From Sphingomonas sp. (GTDB taxonomy: Bacteria > Pseudomonadota > Alphaproteobacteria > Sphingomonadales > Sphingomonadaceae), in contig NZ_SSMY01000011.1 of assembly GCF_004799495.1 (NCBI RefSeq), forward strand, positions 396,956-460,955: 64,000 bases of DNA, in the 5' to 3' direction. Below, one piece after another: positions 8,415 through 16,965 of the stretch (positions are counted from its first letter, which is position 1; each line of letters opens with the position of its first letter). Position numbers and translations under genes: made by a program. The notes below the pieces were generated by a model. It ran no database searches and was not told the DNA's origin. It was given only the letters and a program-made list of their open reading frames with translations.

Positions 8415-9293
8415 TCACTCCGCAGGCGCGAGCTTGTCCTGCGTCTTCGTCTCGAAGTCGCTCGCGTCGTGGCGTTCGTGGAGCTGGCTCGCCGGGTCGC
8501 CCATCACGCGGTTGACCATCCGCCCGCGCTTGACCGCCGGGCGCGCGAAGATCTGGTCGGTCCAGCGGATGACGTTCGTGTACTCGTGGACCGACAGGAA
8601 TTCGGCCGCATCATAGGCCAGCCCCTTGACCAGCGCGCCGTACCACGGCGCCGCCGCCATGTCGGCGATCGTATAGTCCGGCCCGCCGAGATACTCGCTC
8701 TCGCCCAGCCGGCGGTCGAGCACGTCGAGCTGCCGCTTCACCTCCATCGCATAGCGGTCGATCGGATATTCCTGCTTGGTCGGCGCATAGGCGTAGAAAT
8801 GCCCGAACCCGCCGCCCAGGAACGGCGCCGACCCCATCTGCCACATCAGCCACGACAGGACTTCCGCACGCGCCGGATAGTCGGCGGGCAGAAACGCCCC
8901 GAACTTCTCCGCCAGATAGACCAGGATCGCGCCCGATTCGAACACGCGCACCGGGGCGGCGGGATCGGTATGATCGACCAGCGCCGGGATCTTGGAATTG
9001 GGATTGGCGGCGACGAACCCGCTGCCGAACTGGTCGCCCTGGTTGATGCGGATCAGCCACGCATCGTACTCCGCGCCTGCGTGCCCCAGCGCGAGCAACT
9101 CCTCGAGCATCACCGTCACCTTCACCCCGTTGGGCGTCGCCAGCGAATAAAGCTGCAACGGATGCTTGCCGACCGGCAGGTCCTTGTCGTGCGTCGCGCC
9201 CGCGATCGGCCGGTTGATCGCGGCGAAGGCCCCGCCGTTCTCCTTGTTCCAGGTCCACACCTTGGGCGGCACATAGTCGGCGGCATCGGTCAC
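8415..9293 (-). CDS. yghU: YghU-type glutathione S-transferase / disulfide-bond oxidoreductase
   Basis: A 292-residue cytosolic thiol oxidoreductase closely following Escherichia coli YghU in length and motifs: PPKVWTWNKENGGAFAAINRP at the N-terminus, LPVGKHPLQLYSLATPNG, a thioredoxin-like domain with NPNSKIPALVDH and the glutathione-contact VFESGAILVYLAEKFG, and a helical C-terminal domain ending in the characteristic QLHERHDASDFETKT. The family binds two glutathione molecules and reduces disulfides or organic hydroperoxides. Monocistronic, divergent from the bacterioferritin-like gene. Confidence 0.9.
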   Translation of the reverse strand: MTDAADYVPPKVWTWNKENGGAFAAINRPIAGATHDKDLPVGKHPLQLYSLATPNGVKVTVMLEELLALGHAGAEYDAWLIRINQGDQFGSGFVAANPNSKIPALVDHTDPAAPVRVFESGAILVYLAEKFGAFLPADYPARAEVLSWLMWQMGSAPFLGGGFGHFYAYAPTKQEYPIDRYAMEVKRQLDVLDRRLGESEYLGGPDYTIADMAAAPWYGALVKGLAYDAAEFLSVHEYTNVIRWTDQIFARPAVKRGRMVNRVMGDPASQLHERHDASDFETKTQDKLAPAE

Positions 9294-9414
9294 GGGCGAG
9301 CTCCCTTCGGTTGATCACCCCATGATGGGGATGCGGCTTCGAACTTAACAGGGGTTAGGGGAACTTCCCCACGCATGGTTCGTATCTGCACCGTAACGAA
9401 TGCTGGAGCGCGCG

Positions 9415-9984
9415 ATGGCCGACACGACGAAACCCGAAACCGCTTTCCTGACCGATGTGAAGACGCTGCGGGCGCGCGCGAAGCAATCGCTCGACGACGG
9501 CCCGGTGATGCCGAGCTACAAGGGCAGTGTCGACCAGACGATCGAGCTGCTCCAGACCGTGGTCGCGACCGAGCTGGTCTGCGTGCTGCGCTATCAGATG
9601 CACGCGATCGCCGCCGAGGGGATCGACAGCAAGAGCGTCGCCGAGGAATTCCAGGAGCACGCCGACAGCGAGCGCGAGCATATGCTGATGGCCGCCAACC
9701 GCATCGACCAGCTGGGCGGCGTGCCCAATTTCGACCCCGCCGGCCTCGCGAGCCGCGCCGCGACCGAATACGGCAACGGCGGCAATCTGGTGCAGATGCT
9801 CAAGGACAACCTCGTCGCCGAGCGGCTGGTGATCGAGCATTACCAGGAATTGATCCGTCACTTTGGCGACGACGATCCGACCACGCGGATCATGCTCGAA
9901 CACATCCTCGCCGACGAGGAGGATCACGCCGCCGACATGCACGACCTGTTGGTGGCGCACGAGGGCAAGCCGTTCCTCAAGTGA
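9415..9984 (+). CDS. Bacterioferritin / ferritin-like diiron protein
   Basis: A 189-residue four-helix ferritin-like protein. Diiron ligands are visible as E in VVATELVCVLRY, ExxH in EHADSEREH, E in AERLVIEHYQE, and ExxH in ILADEEDHAAD. Likely role: iron binding and oxidation or Dps-like protection. ATG at 9415 is chosen over 9400 because GGAG (9405-9408) precedes it by six bases. A GGAAC-N16-CGTA site at 9360-9384 is one base off the EcfG consensus and could be a weak stress promoter. The stop overlaps the start of the FAD oxidoreductase (GTGA), so the two are co-translated. Confidence 0.85.
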   Translation: MADTTKPETAFLTDVKTLRARAKQSLDDGPVMPSYKGSVDQTIELLQTVVATELVCVLRYQMHAIAAEGIDSKSVAEEFQEHADSEREHMLMAANRIDQLGGVPNFDPAGLASRAATEYGNGGNLVQMLKDNLVAERLVIEHYQELIRHFGDDDPTTRIMLEHILADEEDHAADMHDLLVAHEGKPFLK

Positions 9985-11204
9985 GCCGATCGACGCTCGG
10001 GCTGACCGAGCATCGCGACTTGCGCGGGGGTTGCCCGTGCTGGACCGCCGATATCGACGATGTCCCGCCGTCCGACCCGTTGCCGAATGGCGCGGTCGAT
10101 ATCGCAATCGTCGGCGCGGGGGTTGTCGGCGCGATGCTGGCCGACCGGCTGACCGCCGAGGGGCGCCGCGTACTGCTGCTCGACCGCCGCCCGCCCGCGC
10201 ACGGCAGCACCGCCGCCTCGACCGCGTTGGTGATGTGGGCGGCGGACATGCCGCTGACGCACCTCGCGCGCACGATCGGCGAGAAAGAGGCCGCGCGGCG
10301 CTGGCGGCGAGTGCGCGACGCGATGCGGCGGCTCGCCGAGCACATCGACGCGAGCGGCATCGACTGCACGCGGATCGACCGGCCCGAACTGTATCTCGCG
10401 GGCACGCTGCTCGATGAGGAGGCGCTGCGTGCCGAGGGCGAGATGCGCGCCGCACATGGCTTGCCCTCGACCTTCCTCGATGCGCCGGCCGTCGCCGAGC
10501 GCTTCGGCATCGCACCACGCGCCGCGTTGCTGTCGGACAGCTGCTACGAAGTCGATCCGGTGGGGCTGACCCACGGGCTGCTGCGCCGGGCGCGGGCCCG
10601 CGGCGCGTCGGTCCATTTCCCGTGCGACGTCGTCGGGATCGAGGGCAATGCGCTGATGCTCGACGGCGGTGGCCGGATCGAGGCGACCGACATCATCCTC
10701 GCCTCGGGCTACGAGCGCGCGACATGGTTCCTGCCGCCCGCCTTCTCGCTCGGGTCGAGCTACGCCATCGCCACCGCACCGGGCACCGCGCCGCTGTGGC
10801 GGCAAGACGCAATGATCTGGGAAGCGTCGGCGCCCTATCTCTACACCCGTGCGACCGCCGACGGCCGCGTGATCGCCGGCGGCGAGGACGAGGATTTCGC
10901 CGACGCGCGGCAACGCGACGCGCTGATCGGCGCAAAGAGCGGGACGATCGCGGGCAAGCTCGCCGCGATGATCGGCGTGCCCGATGTGGCAATCGACTGC
11001 GCGTGGAGCGCCGCGTTCGGCGGCTCGCCCGACGGCCTTCCCGCGATCGGGCGGGTCAAGGGCCGAGACCAACTCCGGCTGGCTAGCGCGTTCGGCGGCA
11101 ACGGCGTGTCGTTCGCCGCGCTCGCGGCGGAGATTATCGCGGGGGAGTTGGCAGGGAAACCCGATCGCGATGCCGGGTGCTTCGACCCGCACCGCTTTTC
11201 TTAA
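9981..11204 (+). CDS. FAD-dependent oxidoreductase (DAO family)
   Basis: A 407-residue flavoprotein. The Rossmann motif VDIAIVGAGVVGAMLADRL lies near residues 33-50, followed by the FAD-ribose acidic strand VLLLDRR; the C-terminus has the DAO signature SAAFGGSPDGLPAIG and an AFGGNGVSFAALAAEI FAD-binding segment. A CPCW motif near residue 15 precedes the fold and is often seen in glycine-oxidase-like DAO proteins. Probable oxidation of an amino acid or amine. GTG start at 9981 overlaps the bacterioferritin-like stop by four bases, hinting at coupled iron/redox metabolism, but that is inference. Confidence 0.8.
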   Translation: MSRSTLGLTEHRDLRGGCPCWTADIDDVPPSDPLPNGAVDIAIVGAGVVGAMLADRLTAEGRRVLLLDRRPPAHGSTAASTALVMWAADMPLTHLARTIGEKEAARRWRRVRDAMRRLAEHIDASGIDCTRIDRPELYLAGTLLDEEALRAEGEMRAAHGLPSTFLDAPAVAERFGIAPRAALLSDSCYEVDPVGLTHGLLRRARARGASVHFPCDVVGIEGNALMLDGGGRIEATDIILASGYERATWFLPPAFSLGSSYAIATAPGTAPLWRQDAMIWEASAPYLYTRATADGRVIAGGEDEDFADARQRDALIGAKSGTIAGKLAAMIGVPDVAIDCAWSAAFGGSPDGLPAIGRVKGRDQLRLASAFGGNGVSFAALAAEIIAGELAGKPDRDAGCFDPHRFS

Positions 11205-11206
11205 CT

Positions 11207-11297
11207 CCCCTCCCGCTCGCGGGAGGGGCCGGGGGAGGGCGTGTCACCCAACAAAGCGCCCTTGCCCTCCCCTAGCCCCTCCCGCAAGCGGGAGGGG
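11207..11297. repeat. Paired palindromic intergenic repeats between convergent genes
   Basis: Two near-identical hairpins, CCCCTCCCGC-TC-GCGGGAGGGG (11207-11228) and CCCCTCCCGC-AA-GCGGGAGGGG (11276-11297), separated by 47 bases. They lie between the FAD oxidoreductase and dinB stops and could serve as a bidirectional terminator. Related CTCCCC/GGGGAG palindromes recur at 13952-14078, 24576-24765 and 31245-31372. Confidence 0.75.
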
Positions 11298-11303
11298 ACA
11301 GCG

Positions 11304-12368
11304 TTACGCAACCGGCAACGCCAGCTGATCCGCCTCGTCGAGCGGCGCCATCGAGGCGAGCGTCACACCGATCAGCCGGATGCCCGTGCGCAACGGGAAC
11401 AGCGTCGCGACGAGCCGTTCGGACACCGCGATCAGGTCGGCGTGGCTCGCGACCGGCGCAGTCAGCGTTTTCGACCGCGTGACGATGCGGAAATCGGCGT
11501 AGCGCGCCTTCACCACCACCGTCTTGCCCGACGTGCGCGTGCGCTCGACCCAGTCCCACACCTGGTCGGCCATGCGCCGCACCGCCGCCAGAACCTCATC
11601 CGGTGTCTCAAGATCGTGTTCGAACGTTGTCTCCGAGCCTGAAGATTTGCGCGGTCGGTCGGGCGTCACTTCGCGATCGTCCTCGCCGTGCGCGATCTTG
11701 TGGTACCAGGCCCCCGATTTGCCGAAATGCGCGATCAGAAACGCCGGGTCGCGCGCGCGCAGATCGGCGCCGGTCGCGATGCCGAGCAGGTTGAGCTTCT
11801 CCGCGGTCTTGGGTCCGATGCCGTGGAACCGCCCGACCGGCAGCGTCGCGACGAAATCCGCCCCCTGCCCCGGCGGGATGACGAACTGGCCGTTGGGCTT
11901 GTTCTGGTCCGACGCGAGCTTGGCGAGAAACTTGTTGTACGAAATCCCCGCCGACGCGGTCAGCCGCGTCACGTCGAGGATGCGTGCGCGGATTTCAGCT
12001 GCCGTGGCAGTAGCCGACGGTAACCCCTTGAGATTGGCCGTCACGTCGAGATAGGCCTCGTCGAGCGACAGCGGTTCGACCAGTGGCGTGTAATCGTGGA
12101 AGATCTCGCGGATCTGCCGCGACACATGGCGATAGACGTCGAAGCGGTGCGGCACGAACACGAGGTCGGGACAGCGCCGCAGCGCGACCACCGACGGCAT
12201 CGCCGACCGCACGCCGAACGTGCGCGCTTCGTAGCTCGCCGCCGCGACCACGCCGCGCCCGGTCGCCGATCCGACCGCGACCGGTCTGCCCCTGAGCGCA
12301 GGGTCGTCGCGCTGCTCGACCGAGGCGAAGAACGCATCCATGTCGACGTGGATGATCTTGCGCGTCAC
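11304..12368 (-). CDS. dinB: DNA polymerase IV (Y-family translesion polymerase)
   Basis: Error-prone Y-family polymerase for bypass of damaged template bases. Catalytic metal-binding motifs are present: HVDMDAFFASVEQRD at the N-terminus (Asp) and EPLSLDEAYLDVT near residue 95 (SLDEA). Further features: steric-gate region FFASVE, thumb HhH segment LPVGRFHGIGPKTAEKL, little-finger KTVVVKARYADF. GTG at 12368 puts the protein directly at the MTRKIIHVDMDAF start usual for the family; a TTG 12 codons upstream is a less likely start. No LexA box seen. Divergent from the S41 peptidase. Confidence 0.93.
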   Translation of the reverse strand: MTRKIIHVDMDAFFASVEQRDDPALRGRPVAVGSATGRGVVAAASYEARTFGVRSAMPSVVALRRCPDLVFVPHRFDVYRHVSRQIREIFHDYTPLVEPLSLDEAYLDVTANLKGLPSATATAAEIRARILDVTRLTASAGISYNKFLAKLASDQNKPNGQFVIPPGQGADFVATLPVGRFHGIGPKTAEKLNLLGIATGADLRARDPAFLIAHFGKSGAWYHKIAHGEDDREVTPDRPRKSSGSETTFEHDLETPDEVLAAVRRMADQVWDWVERTRTSGKTVVVKARYADFRIVTRSKTLTAPVASHADLIAVSERLVATLFPLRTGIRLIGVTLASMAPLDEADQLALPVA

Positions 12369-12495
12369 GCGAGCGGGAATGCCGGTTGCGGTCGGGCTTG
12401 GCAATGTGCTGTCGCAGATCAGTGACTTTGCCCGCGCGATCGACTAGGGCAGCAATGCCGGTCGGTGGGGATTCGGCGTGTTAAAAGAGGGTGTT

Positions 12496-13950
12496 ATGGG
12501 GAATAGACTGGGCCGGGCGATGAGCGCGGTCGCCGCGCTGGCGATGGTGAGCGGCTGCGGCGGTGGCGGCAGCGGCAGCACGCTCGCTTCGGGCGGCGGC
12601 GGCTCGACCGGCACCAGTGGTGGCGGCGGCACCACTGCGACGGGCTGCACGCTGCGCGAGCGCCAGGACTGGGCCGCGGCGCAGCTCAAGGAATGGTATC
12701 TCTTCCCCGACACGCTCCCGGCGAGCCTCGACCCGACGCCGTACACCACCGTCGGTGACTATATCGATGCGCTGACCGCGACCGCGCGCGCGCAGCACAA
12801 GGACCGCTATTTCACCTACCTCACCTCGATCGCGAGCGAGGACGCATACTATAATTCCGGGTCGAGTGCCGGGTTCGGCGTGCGCCTGTCGTACGACAGC
12901 GTCGCCAAACGCCTGTTCGTCGCCGAAAGCTTCGAGGGCGCACCCGCGCTAGCCGCCGGGATCGACCGCGGGAGCGAGATCATCGCGATCGGCACGACCA
13001 CCGCGAACCTCCAGAACGTCAGTGACATCTTCACGTCGTCGGGCGCGCAAGGCGTCAGCGATGCGCTCGGGCCGTCGACCGCTGGCACGTCGCGCGTGCT
13101 CAAGGTGGTGACCGCCGGTGTGACCAGCACGGTCACCGTGACCAAGACCGACTACTCGCTGACCCCGGTGTCGAGCCGCTACGGCGCGAAGGTCATCACC
13201 GAGGGCGGCCAGCAATACGGCTACATCAACCTGCGCACCTTCATCACCACCGCCGACCCGGCGTTGCGCGCGGCGTTCAACAGTTTCCGCGCCGCCGGCA
13301 TCACCAACATCGTCATCGACCTGCGCTACAACGGCGGCGGGCTGATCTCGATCGCCGACCTGATGGGCGATTTGATGGGGCGCAACCGGTCGTCGAGCGA
13401 GGTGTTCGAATACACCACCTTCCGCCCCGAAAAGTCGTCGAACAACTCGACCCATATGTTCACGACCCAGCCCGAGGCGATCGCGCCGACCAAGGTCGCG
13501 TTCATCGGCACCGGCGGCACCGCGTCGGCGAGCGAGCTCGTGATCAACGGCATGGTCCCTTACCTCCACGCCAACGCCGCGCTGATCGGCACCAACACCT
13601 ATGGCAAGCCGGTCGGCCAGATCGCGATCGACAAATCGGCATGCGACGACCGGCTGCGCGTGATCGCCTTCGCGCTGCAGAACGCCAACCGGCGCGGCGA
13701 TTATTACGACGGGCTCGCCAATTTCGTCGAAGCGAGCTGCCAGGCGGGCGACGACGTGACGTACCAGCTCGGCGACCCGCGCGAGGCCTCGACGCGTTCG
13801 GCGCTTGATTTCCTCGAAGGCAAGGCGTGCAGCAAGATCACCGCCAATGCGGGCCTCGGCGGCAAGCAGGCGGTCGTGGCGCAACCGCGCGAACTGCTCG
13901 TCCCGCAGGACGCCAGCACCGCGCAGCGCGAGACGCCGGGGCTGTTCTGA
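12496..13950 (+). CDS. S41 family C-terminal processing peptidase lipoprotein
   Basis: A 484-residue lipoprotein serine peptidase. Signal peptide with lipobox near ALAMVSGCGGG, followed by a Gly/Ser/Thr linker. An N-terminal helical cap (RQDWAAAQLKEWYLFPD) is followed by a PDZ-like segment (FVAESFEGAPALAAGIDRGSEIIAI) and the S41 catalytic core: YINLRTFI, VIDLRYNGGG near residue 275, and GTGGTASASELVINGM near residue 340, containing the nucleophilic Ser in the TASASE motif. The downstream residue usually seen as Lys is not obvious from reading. ATG at 12496 has AGAGGG just upstream. Substrates are probably periplasmic or surface proteins. Confidence 0.85.
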   Translation: MGNRLGRAMSAVAALAMVSGCGGGGSGSTLASGGGGSTGTSGGGGTTATGCTLRERQDWAAAQLKEWYLFPDTLPASLDPTPYTTVGDYIDALTATARAQHKDRYFTYLTSIASEDAYYNSGSSAGFGVRLSYDSVAKRLFVAESFEGAPALAAGIDRGSEIIAIGTTTANLQNVSDIFTSSGAQGVSDALGPSTAGTSRVLKVVTAGVTSTVTVTKTDYSLTPVSSRYGAKVITEGGQQYGYINLRTFITTADPALRAAFNSFRAAGITNIVIDLRYNGGGLISIADLMGDLMGRNRSSSEVFEYTTFRPEKSSNNSTHMFTTQPEAIAPTKVAFIGTGGTASASELVINGMVPYLHANAALIGTNTYGKPVGQIAIDKSACDDRLRVIAFALQNANRRGDYYDGLANFVEASCQAGDDVTYQLGDPREASTRSALDFLEGKACSKITANAGLGGKQAVVAQPRELLVPQDASTAQRETPGLF

Positions 13951-13951
13951 T

Positions 13952-14078
13952 CCTCCCCATTCATGGGGAGGGGGGCCGCCGACCGCAGGTCGGTGGTGAA
14001 GGGGGGGTGGCCGCGAGCGTCCCGTTAGCTGCCCACCCCCTCCACCGCTTCGCGGTCCCCCTCCCCGTCCCGGGGAGG
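13952..14078. repeat. CTCCCC-type palindromic intergenic repeat cluster
   Basis: Bounded by the hairpins CCTCCCCAT-TC-ATGGGGAGG (13952-13971) and CCTCCCCG-TCC-CGGGGAGG (14060-14078), with a third imperfect pairing between GACCGCAGGTC-like and GCTTCGCGG-like segments inside. Lies between the S41 peptidase and a NUDIX gene, so a terminator role for the former is plausible. Confidence 0.7.
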
Positions 14079-14096
14079 ATTTGATAGGGCAGGCCA

Positions 14097-14858
14097 ATGT
14101 CCGACGCCCCGCAGCCCGCCATCCCCGCCGCGACGCTCATCCTGATCCGCGACCGCGCGGGCGCGGCGCCCGACCTGCTGATGGTCGAGCGCGCCAAGGC
14201 GATGGTGTTCGCGGGCGGCGCGCTGGTGTTTCCCGGCGGGCGGATCGATCCAGGGGACTATACGCTGGCCGCCACCTTGCAACTCGAGCCCGAAGACGGC
14301 CCCGCGCGGATCGCCGCGATCCGCGAGACGATCGAGGAAGCCGGCGTGCCCGTCGGGCTGACCCCCGCACCCGATGCCGCCACACTCGCCGCGCTACGTG
14401 ACGGGCTCCATGCCGGCGAAGCGCTGGGGCCGCTGCTCGACGCGCACGGCCTGAGCCTCGATCTCGCCGCGCTCACCTATTTCGCGCGCTGGCTGCCCGC
14501 GCACCGCCATATGCGGATCTTCGACACGCGCTTCTACCTCGCCGCCTGGCCCGACGGCGCGGCGGAGCCTGTGGTCGACGATACCGAGAATGTGCGCTTG
14601 CTCTGGGCCAGCGCCGCCGAGGTGCTGGCCGAGTGCGACGCGGGCCGCGCGGCGGTGATCTTCCCGACCCGCCGCAACCTCGAACGGCTCGCGCAATACA
14701 GCGACTATGCGCACGCCGTCGCCGACGCGCTGGCGCACCCGCCGCGCACGATCACCCCGTTCGCGGAGGAACGCGACGGCGTGCCCTACCTCTGCATCCC
14801 CGACGACCTCGGCTACCCAGTGACGCGCGAGAAACTGACCGGCGCGCTGCGCGGCTGA
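14097..14858 (+). CDS. NUDIX hydrolase (NUDT19-like)
   Basis: A 253-residue pyrophosphohydrolase. The NUDIX box is split as in NUDT7/NUDT19-type enzymes: FPGGRIDPGD near residues 47-56, then about 15 residues, then RIAAIRETIEEAGV (REUxEExGU) near 70-83. A WLPAHRHMRIFDTRFY block and the PTRRNLERLAQY motif follow, also typical of this subgroup. Expected to hydrolyse a nucleoside diphosphate linked to another moiety, possibly coenzyme A derivatives. Its stop ends two bases before that of the convergent unknown gene. Confidence 0.85.
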   Translation: MSDAPQPAIPAATLILIRDRAGAAPDLLMVERAKAMVFAGGALVFPGGRIDPGDYTLAATLQLEPEDGPARIAAIRETIEEAGVPVGLTPAPDAATLAALRDGLHAGEALGPLLDAHGLSLDLAALTYFARWLPAHRHMRIFDTRFYLAAWPDGAAEPVVDDTENVRLLWASAAEVLAECDAGRAAVIFPTRRNLERLAQYSDYAHAVADALAHPPRTITPFAEERDGVPYLCIPDDLGYPVTREKLTGALRG

Positions 14859-14859
14859 G

Positions 14860-15414
14860 TCAGTTCGACAGCGCCGTCCCCGTATCGACCTTCTCGACCC
14901 ACGCCGGGAAGAAGCTCGGCTGGCGGTTCGACCAGCCCGACGCCGTCGCCGCCGCCTCGCTGATCGATTGCAGCAATTTGCGGCGCAGGTCGGGGTGGAG
15001 ATGCGGCAGCGCCGCGCCCGCGCAGAACGCGCCGGGGAGCCACGGCCGCACCTCGGCGCCGATCAACCGCTCGTACAGGAAGCGATATGCGGAGAAGCTC
15101 GTCAACCGCCCCTGCCCCAGGTCGAACGCGGTCACCGTCACCAGCGGCGCCATGAACATCTCGATCGCGTCGAGCCCGCTGTCGTCGGGCACCATCGCGC
15201 GGATTTCCTCGAGCCGGTCGTAGATCCGGGCCTGGGCGCGGATGCTAGCGGCCTCGACCGCGTCGCGCGACCAGCGCAGCATCGCGTCCTCACGCTCGAG
15301 GCCCACGTCGAGGCTGCGGCGGATGTAGCGCTGCGTCGCCGAGGCGAAGCCCGCGAACTCCTTGATCTCGGACAGCGTCATCGCGCCGTCGGCTGGTCTC
15401 TTGCTGGCACCCAT
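14860..15414 (-). CDS. Conserved-looking cytosolic protein of unknown function
   Basis: A 184-residue protein without signal peptide or membrane segments. It is mostly helical (MTLSEIKEFAGFASATQRYIRRSLDVGLERED; IYDRLEEIRAMVPDD; FLYERLIGAEVRPWLPGAF) and ends in FPAWVEKVDTG. I recognise no motif or family. The start at 15414 has the acceptable upstream region; an internal ATG (MTLSEIKEF, residue 12) is an alternative. Convergent with the NUDIX gene. Confidence 0.6.
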   Translation of the reverse strand: MGASKRPADGAMTLSEIKEFAGFASATQRYIRRSLDVGLEREDAMLRWSRDAVEAASIRAQARIYDRLEEIRAMVPDDSGLDAIEMFMAPLVTVTAFDLGQGRLTSFSAYRFLYERLIGAEVRPWLPGAFCAGAALPHLHPDLRRKLLQSISEAAATASGWSNRQPSFFPAWVEKVDTGTALSN

Positions 15415-15612
15415 ACGAACACCCCACCCGCTACAAGTACGAGGAGGATGATGCGCCGATATGGTTAACGTAAGCCTTAACGCATCAGTCGCCCCGCGTT
15501 CAGGATGGAATCACGGATCGTGCTGCGGCGCAACGCGGATTGCGACAAAGCGAGTCCGCCGTGCCGATCGGTTAACGAGTGAGGGATTTAGGCAACATCT
15601 GCGTCGGCAAGG
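15415..15612. other. Intergenic stretch upstream of the unknown gene
   Basis: Part of a 303-base gene-free interval (15415-15717). The segment up to 15612 holds no recognisable gene or RNA. It contains TTAAC GTAAGCC TTAAC-like half-sites near 15475-15491 that resemble, but do not match, a CtrA box (spacing one base too long). The rest of the interval is the long palindrome described separately. Confidence 0.5.
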
Positions 15613-15694
15613 GCGGTGCCGGCCCGCTCCCCCGCCCGGCCGCCCAGTCAGGATATTCTATGGGCGGCCGGGCGGGGGAGCGGGCCGGCACCGC
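15613..15694. repeat. Perfect 34-bp inverted repeat with 14-nt loop
   Basis: Left arm 15613-15646 and right arm 15661-15694 are exact reverse complements over 34 bases, separated by GTCAGGATATTCTA. The arms are extremely GC-rich (for example GCGGTGCCGGCCCGCTCC at the left end). A second small hairpin, ATCGGC-GTGA-GCCGAT (15697-15712), follows before the convergent small gene. It could terminate that gene's transcript, or be a mobile or structural element. Confidence 0.9.
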
Positions 15695-15717
15695 GCATCG
15701 GCGTGAGCCGATCAAAA

Positions 15718-15978
15718 TCAGCTATCCTGCTGCCGCTCCGCCTCCGCCGCTTCGTCGAACCCGGACGATTTGGGCGGCTCGCCGCTGTCGCCGGGCTGCG
15801 TCGCCGAAGGCGGGTCGGACGCGTCCATCGATTCGTCGAGCCCGCGGTCGAGCTGCGCGTCCTCGTTCTCGGGGTCCTTCTTGAGCCGCTTTTCGATCGA
15901 CGTGTCCTGGCCGGCGTCCTGCCGCGGGTCCTGCGCGACGCGTTCCTCATCGGTGGTGTTCGTCGGATGGTCGCCCAT
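15718..15978 (-). CDS. Small acidic hydrophilic protein, stress-type
   Basis: An 86-residue, highly charged, probably disordered protein (TTDEERVAQDPRQDAGQD; KKDPENEDAQLDRG) without signal peptide or hydrophobic stretch. ATG at 15978 is chosen because AGGAGG sits five bases upstream; an open upstream extension to 16041 lacks this. It is preceded by a perfect EcfG-type promoter (GGAAC-N17-CGTT). Its composition resembles small hydrophilic stress proteins, but no family is recognised. Inferred role: general stress protection. Confidence 0.7.
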   Translation of the reverse strand: MGDHPTNTTDEERVAQDPRQDAGQDTSIEKRLKKDPENEDAQLDRGLDESMDASDPPSATQPGDSGEPPKSSGFDEAAEAERQQDS

Positions 15979-16008
15979 CTCGGCCTCCTGAAATGGTTTC
16001 GGGTACAA

Positions 16009-16034
16009 AACGGCTGCCGCTGCGGGACGGTTCC
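16009..16034 (-). promoter_or_regulatory. EcfG-type general stress promoter for the small acidic protein
   Basis: Minus-strand GGAAC (16034-16030), 17 bases, CGTT (16012-16009). The -10 element lies 30 bases upstream of the ATG at 15978, which leaves a short leader containing AGGAGG. Full consensus match. Confidence 0.75.
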
Positions 16035-16041
16035 CGCGCAA

Positions 16042-16074
16042 AAGAAAAGGCCCGGCGGATCGCTCCGCCGGGCC
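16042..16074 (-). terminator. Rho-independent terminator after the Bax inhibitor-1 gene
   Basis: 11-bp stem GGCCCGGCGGA (16049-16059) / TCCGCCGGGCC (16064-16074) with loop TCGC, followed on the minus strand by TTTTCTTT. It lies 24 bases past the stop at 16098. Confidence 0.9.
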
Positions 16075-16097
16075 CGTTCGATACCGTGTTCGAAACC

Positions 16098-16847
16098 CTA
16101 GTTCCGGCTGCTGCCGAACAGGCGCAGGATGAACAGGAACATGTTGATGAAATCGAGGTACAGGTTGAGCGCCGACATGATCTTGGCGCGGCCCTCGCCC
16201 TCGGTCCCGGCGACGTAGCTGTAGATGCTTTTGGTGCGCTGCGTGTCGTACGCGGTCAGGCCGGCGAAGATCAGCACGCCGAGCACACTGATCACGAGTG
16301 CCATCGGCCCCGAGTGCAGGAACGCGTTGACCAGCATCGCGACGATCAGACCGACCAGCCCGACAATCAGGAAGCTGCCGAACGCCGACAGGTTACGCTG
16401 CGTGGTGTAGCCGTACAGGCTCAGCCCCGCGAAGCCCGCGGCGGTGGCGAAGAACGCGCCCGCGATCGACGCACCCGAATAGGCGAGGAAGATCGTCGAC
16501 AGCGACGCGCCGAGCAGTCCGGCATAGGCCCAGAACAGCGCCTGGAGCGTGCCGGTCGCCATCCGGTTCTGTCCGAAGCTCATCGCGAACACGATGCCCA
16601 GCGGGGCGAACGCGACGATATAGCCCAGCCCCGACAGGCCGCGCCCGGTCGCGTTGATCAGCGCGGTGTATGCGCCCGAATAGAACACGCCCATCGCGAC
16701 GATGCCGGTGAGCAGCACCGCCGACGCCATGTAATTGTAGACCGAGAGCATGTAGGCGCGAAGCCCCGCGTCGTACGCGACGCTACGCGCATCGGTCGCG
16801 GCGCCGACGGGCGCGAGACCGGGACGGGGATCAGACCAGTTGGCCAT
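16098..16847 (-). CDS. Bax inhibitor-1 / YccA family membrane protein
   Basis: A 249-residue integral membrane protein with about seven hydrophobic segments (for example VYNYMASAVLLTGIVAMGVF; FLIVGLVGLIVAMLVNAFL; LVISVLGVLIFAGLTAYDTQ). AYDTQRTKS near residue 205 and SALNLYLDFINMFLFILRLF at the C-terminus are the signature of the BI-1/YccA/FtsH-associated family, whose members act as pH-sensitive Ca2+ leak channels or modulate membrane proteolysis. ATG at 16847 is chosen over 16871 since AGAGGAG precedes it. A TTGAAC-N17-GATATT promoter lies upstream and a strong terminator downstream, so it is monocistronic. Confidence 0.92.
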   Translation of the reverse strand: MANWSDPRPGLAPVGAATDARSVAYDAGLRAYMLSVYNYMASAVLLTGIVAMGVFYSGAYTALINATGRGLSGLGYIVAFAPLGIVFAMSFGQNRMATGTLQALFWAYAGLLGASLSTIFLAYSGASIAGAFFATAAGFAGLSLYGYTTQRNLSAFGSFLIVGLVGLIVAMLVNAFLHSGPMALVISVLGVLIFAGLTAYDTQRTKSIYSYVAGTEGEGRAKIMSALNLYLDFINMFLFILRLFGSSRN

Positions 16848-16888
16848 CGAAAAACTCCTCTGCACGGCCACAATGGCCGCTTCCGGAC

Positions 16889-16917
16889 AATATCGTGGGT
16901 TCGGGTGCGTTGTTCAA
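16889..16917 (-). promoter_or_regulatory. Sigma70-like promoter for the Bax inhibitor-1 gene
   Basis: Minus-strand TTGAAC (16917-16912), 17 bases, GATATT (16894-16889), about 42 bases upstream of the ATG. The elements each differ from the ideal consensus by one or two bases. Confidence 0.5.
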
Positions 16918-16965
16918 GCGAAACACGACGGGACGTGGGTGGCCGAAATGGGTTAAGGCGCGGCG

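Noticed and set aside
9360..9384. EcfG promoter for the bacterioferritin-like gene
   Set aside because: The -10 is CGTA rather than CGTT; kept only as a weak possibility.
15475..15491. Possible CtrA box TTAA-N-TTAAC
   Set aside because: Spacer is eight rather than seven bases, and the nearby genes give no cell-cycle rationale.
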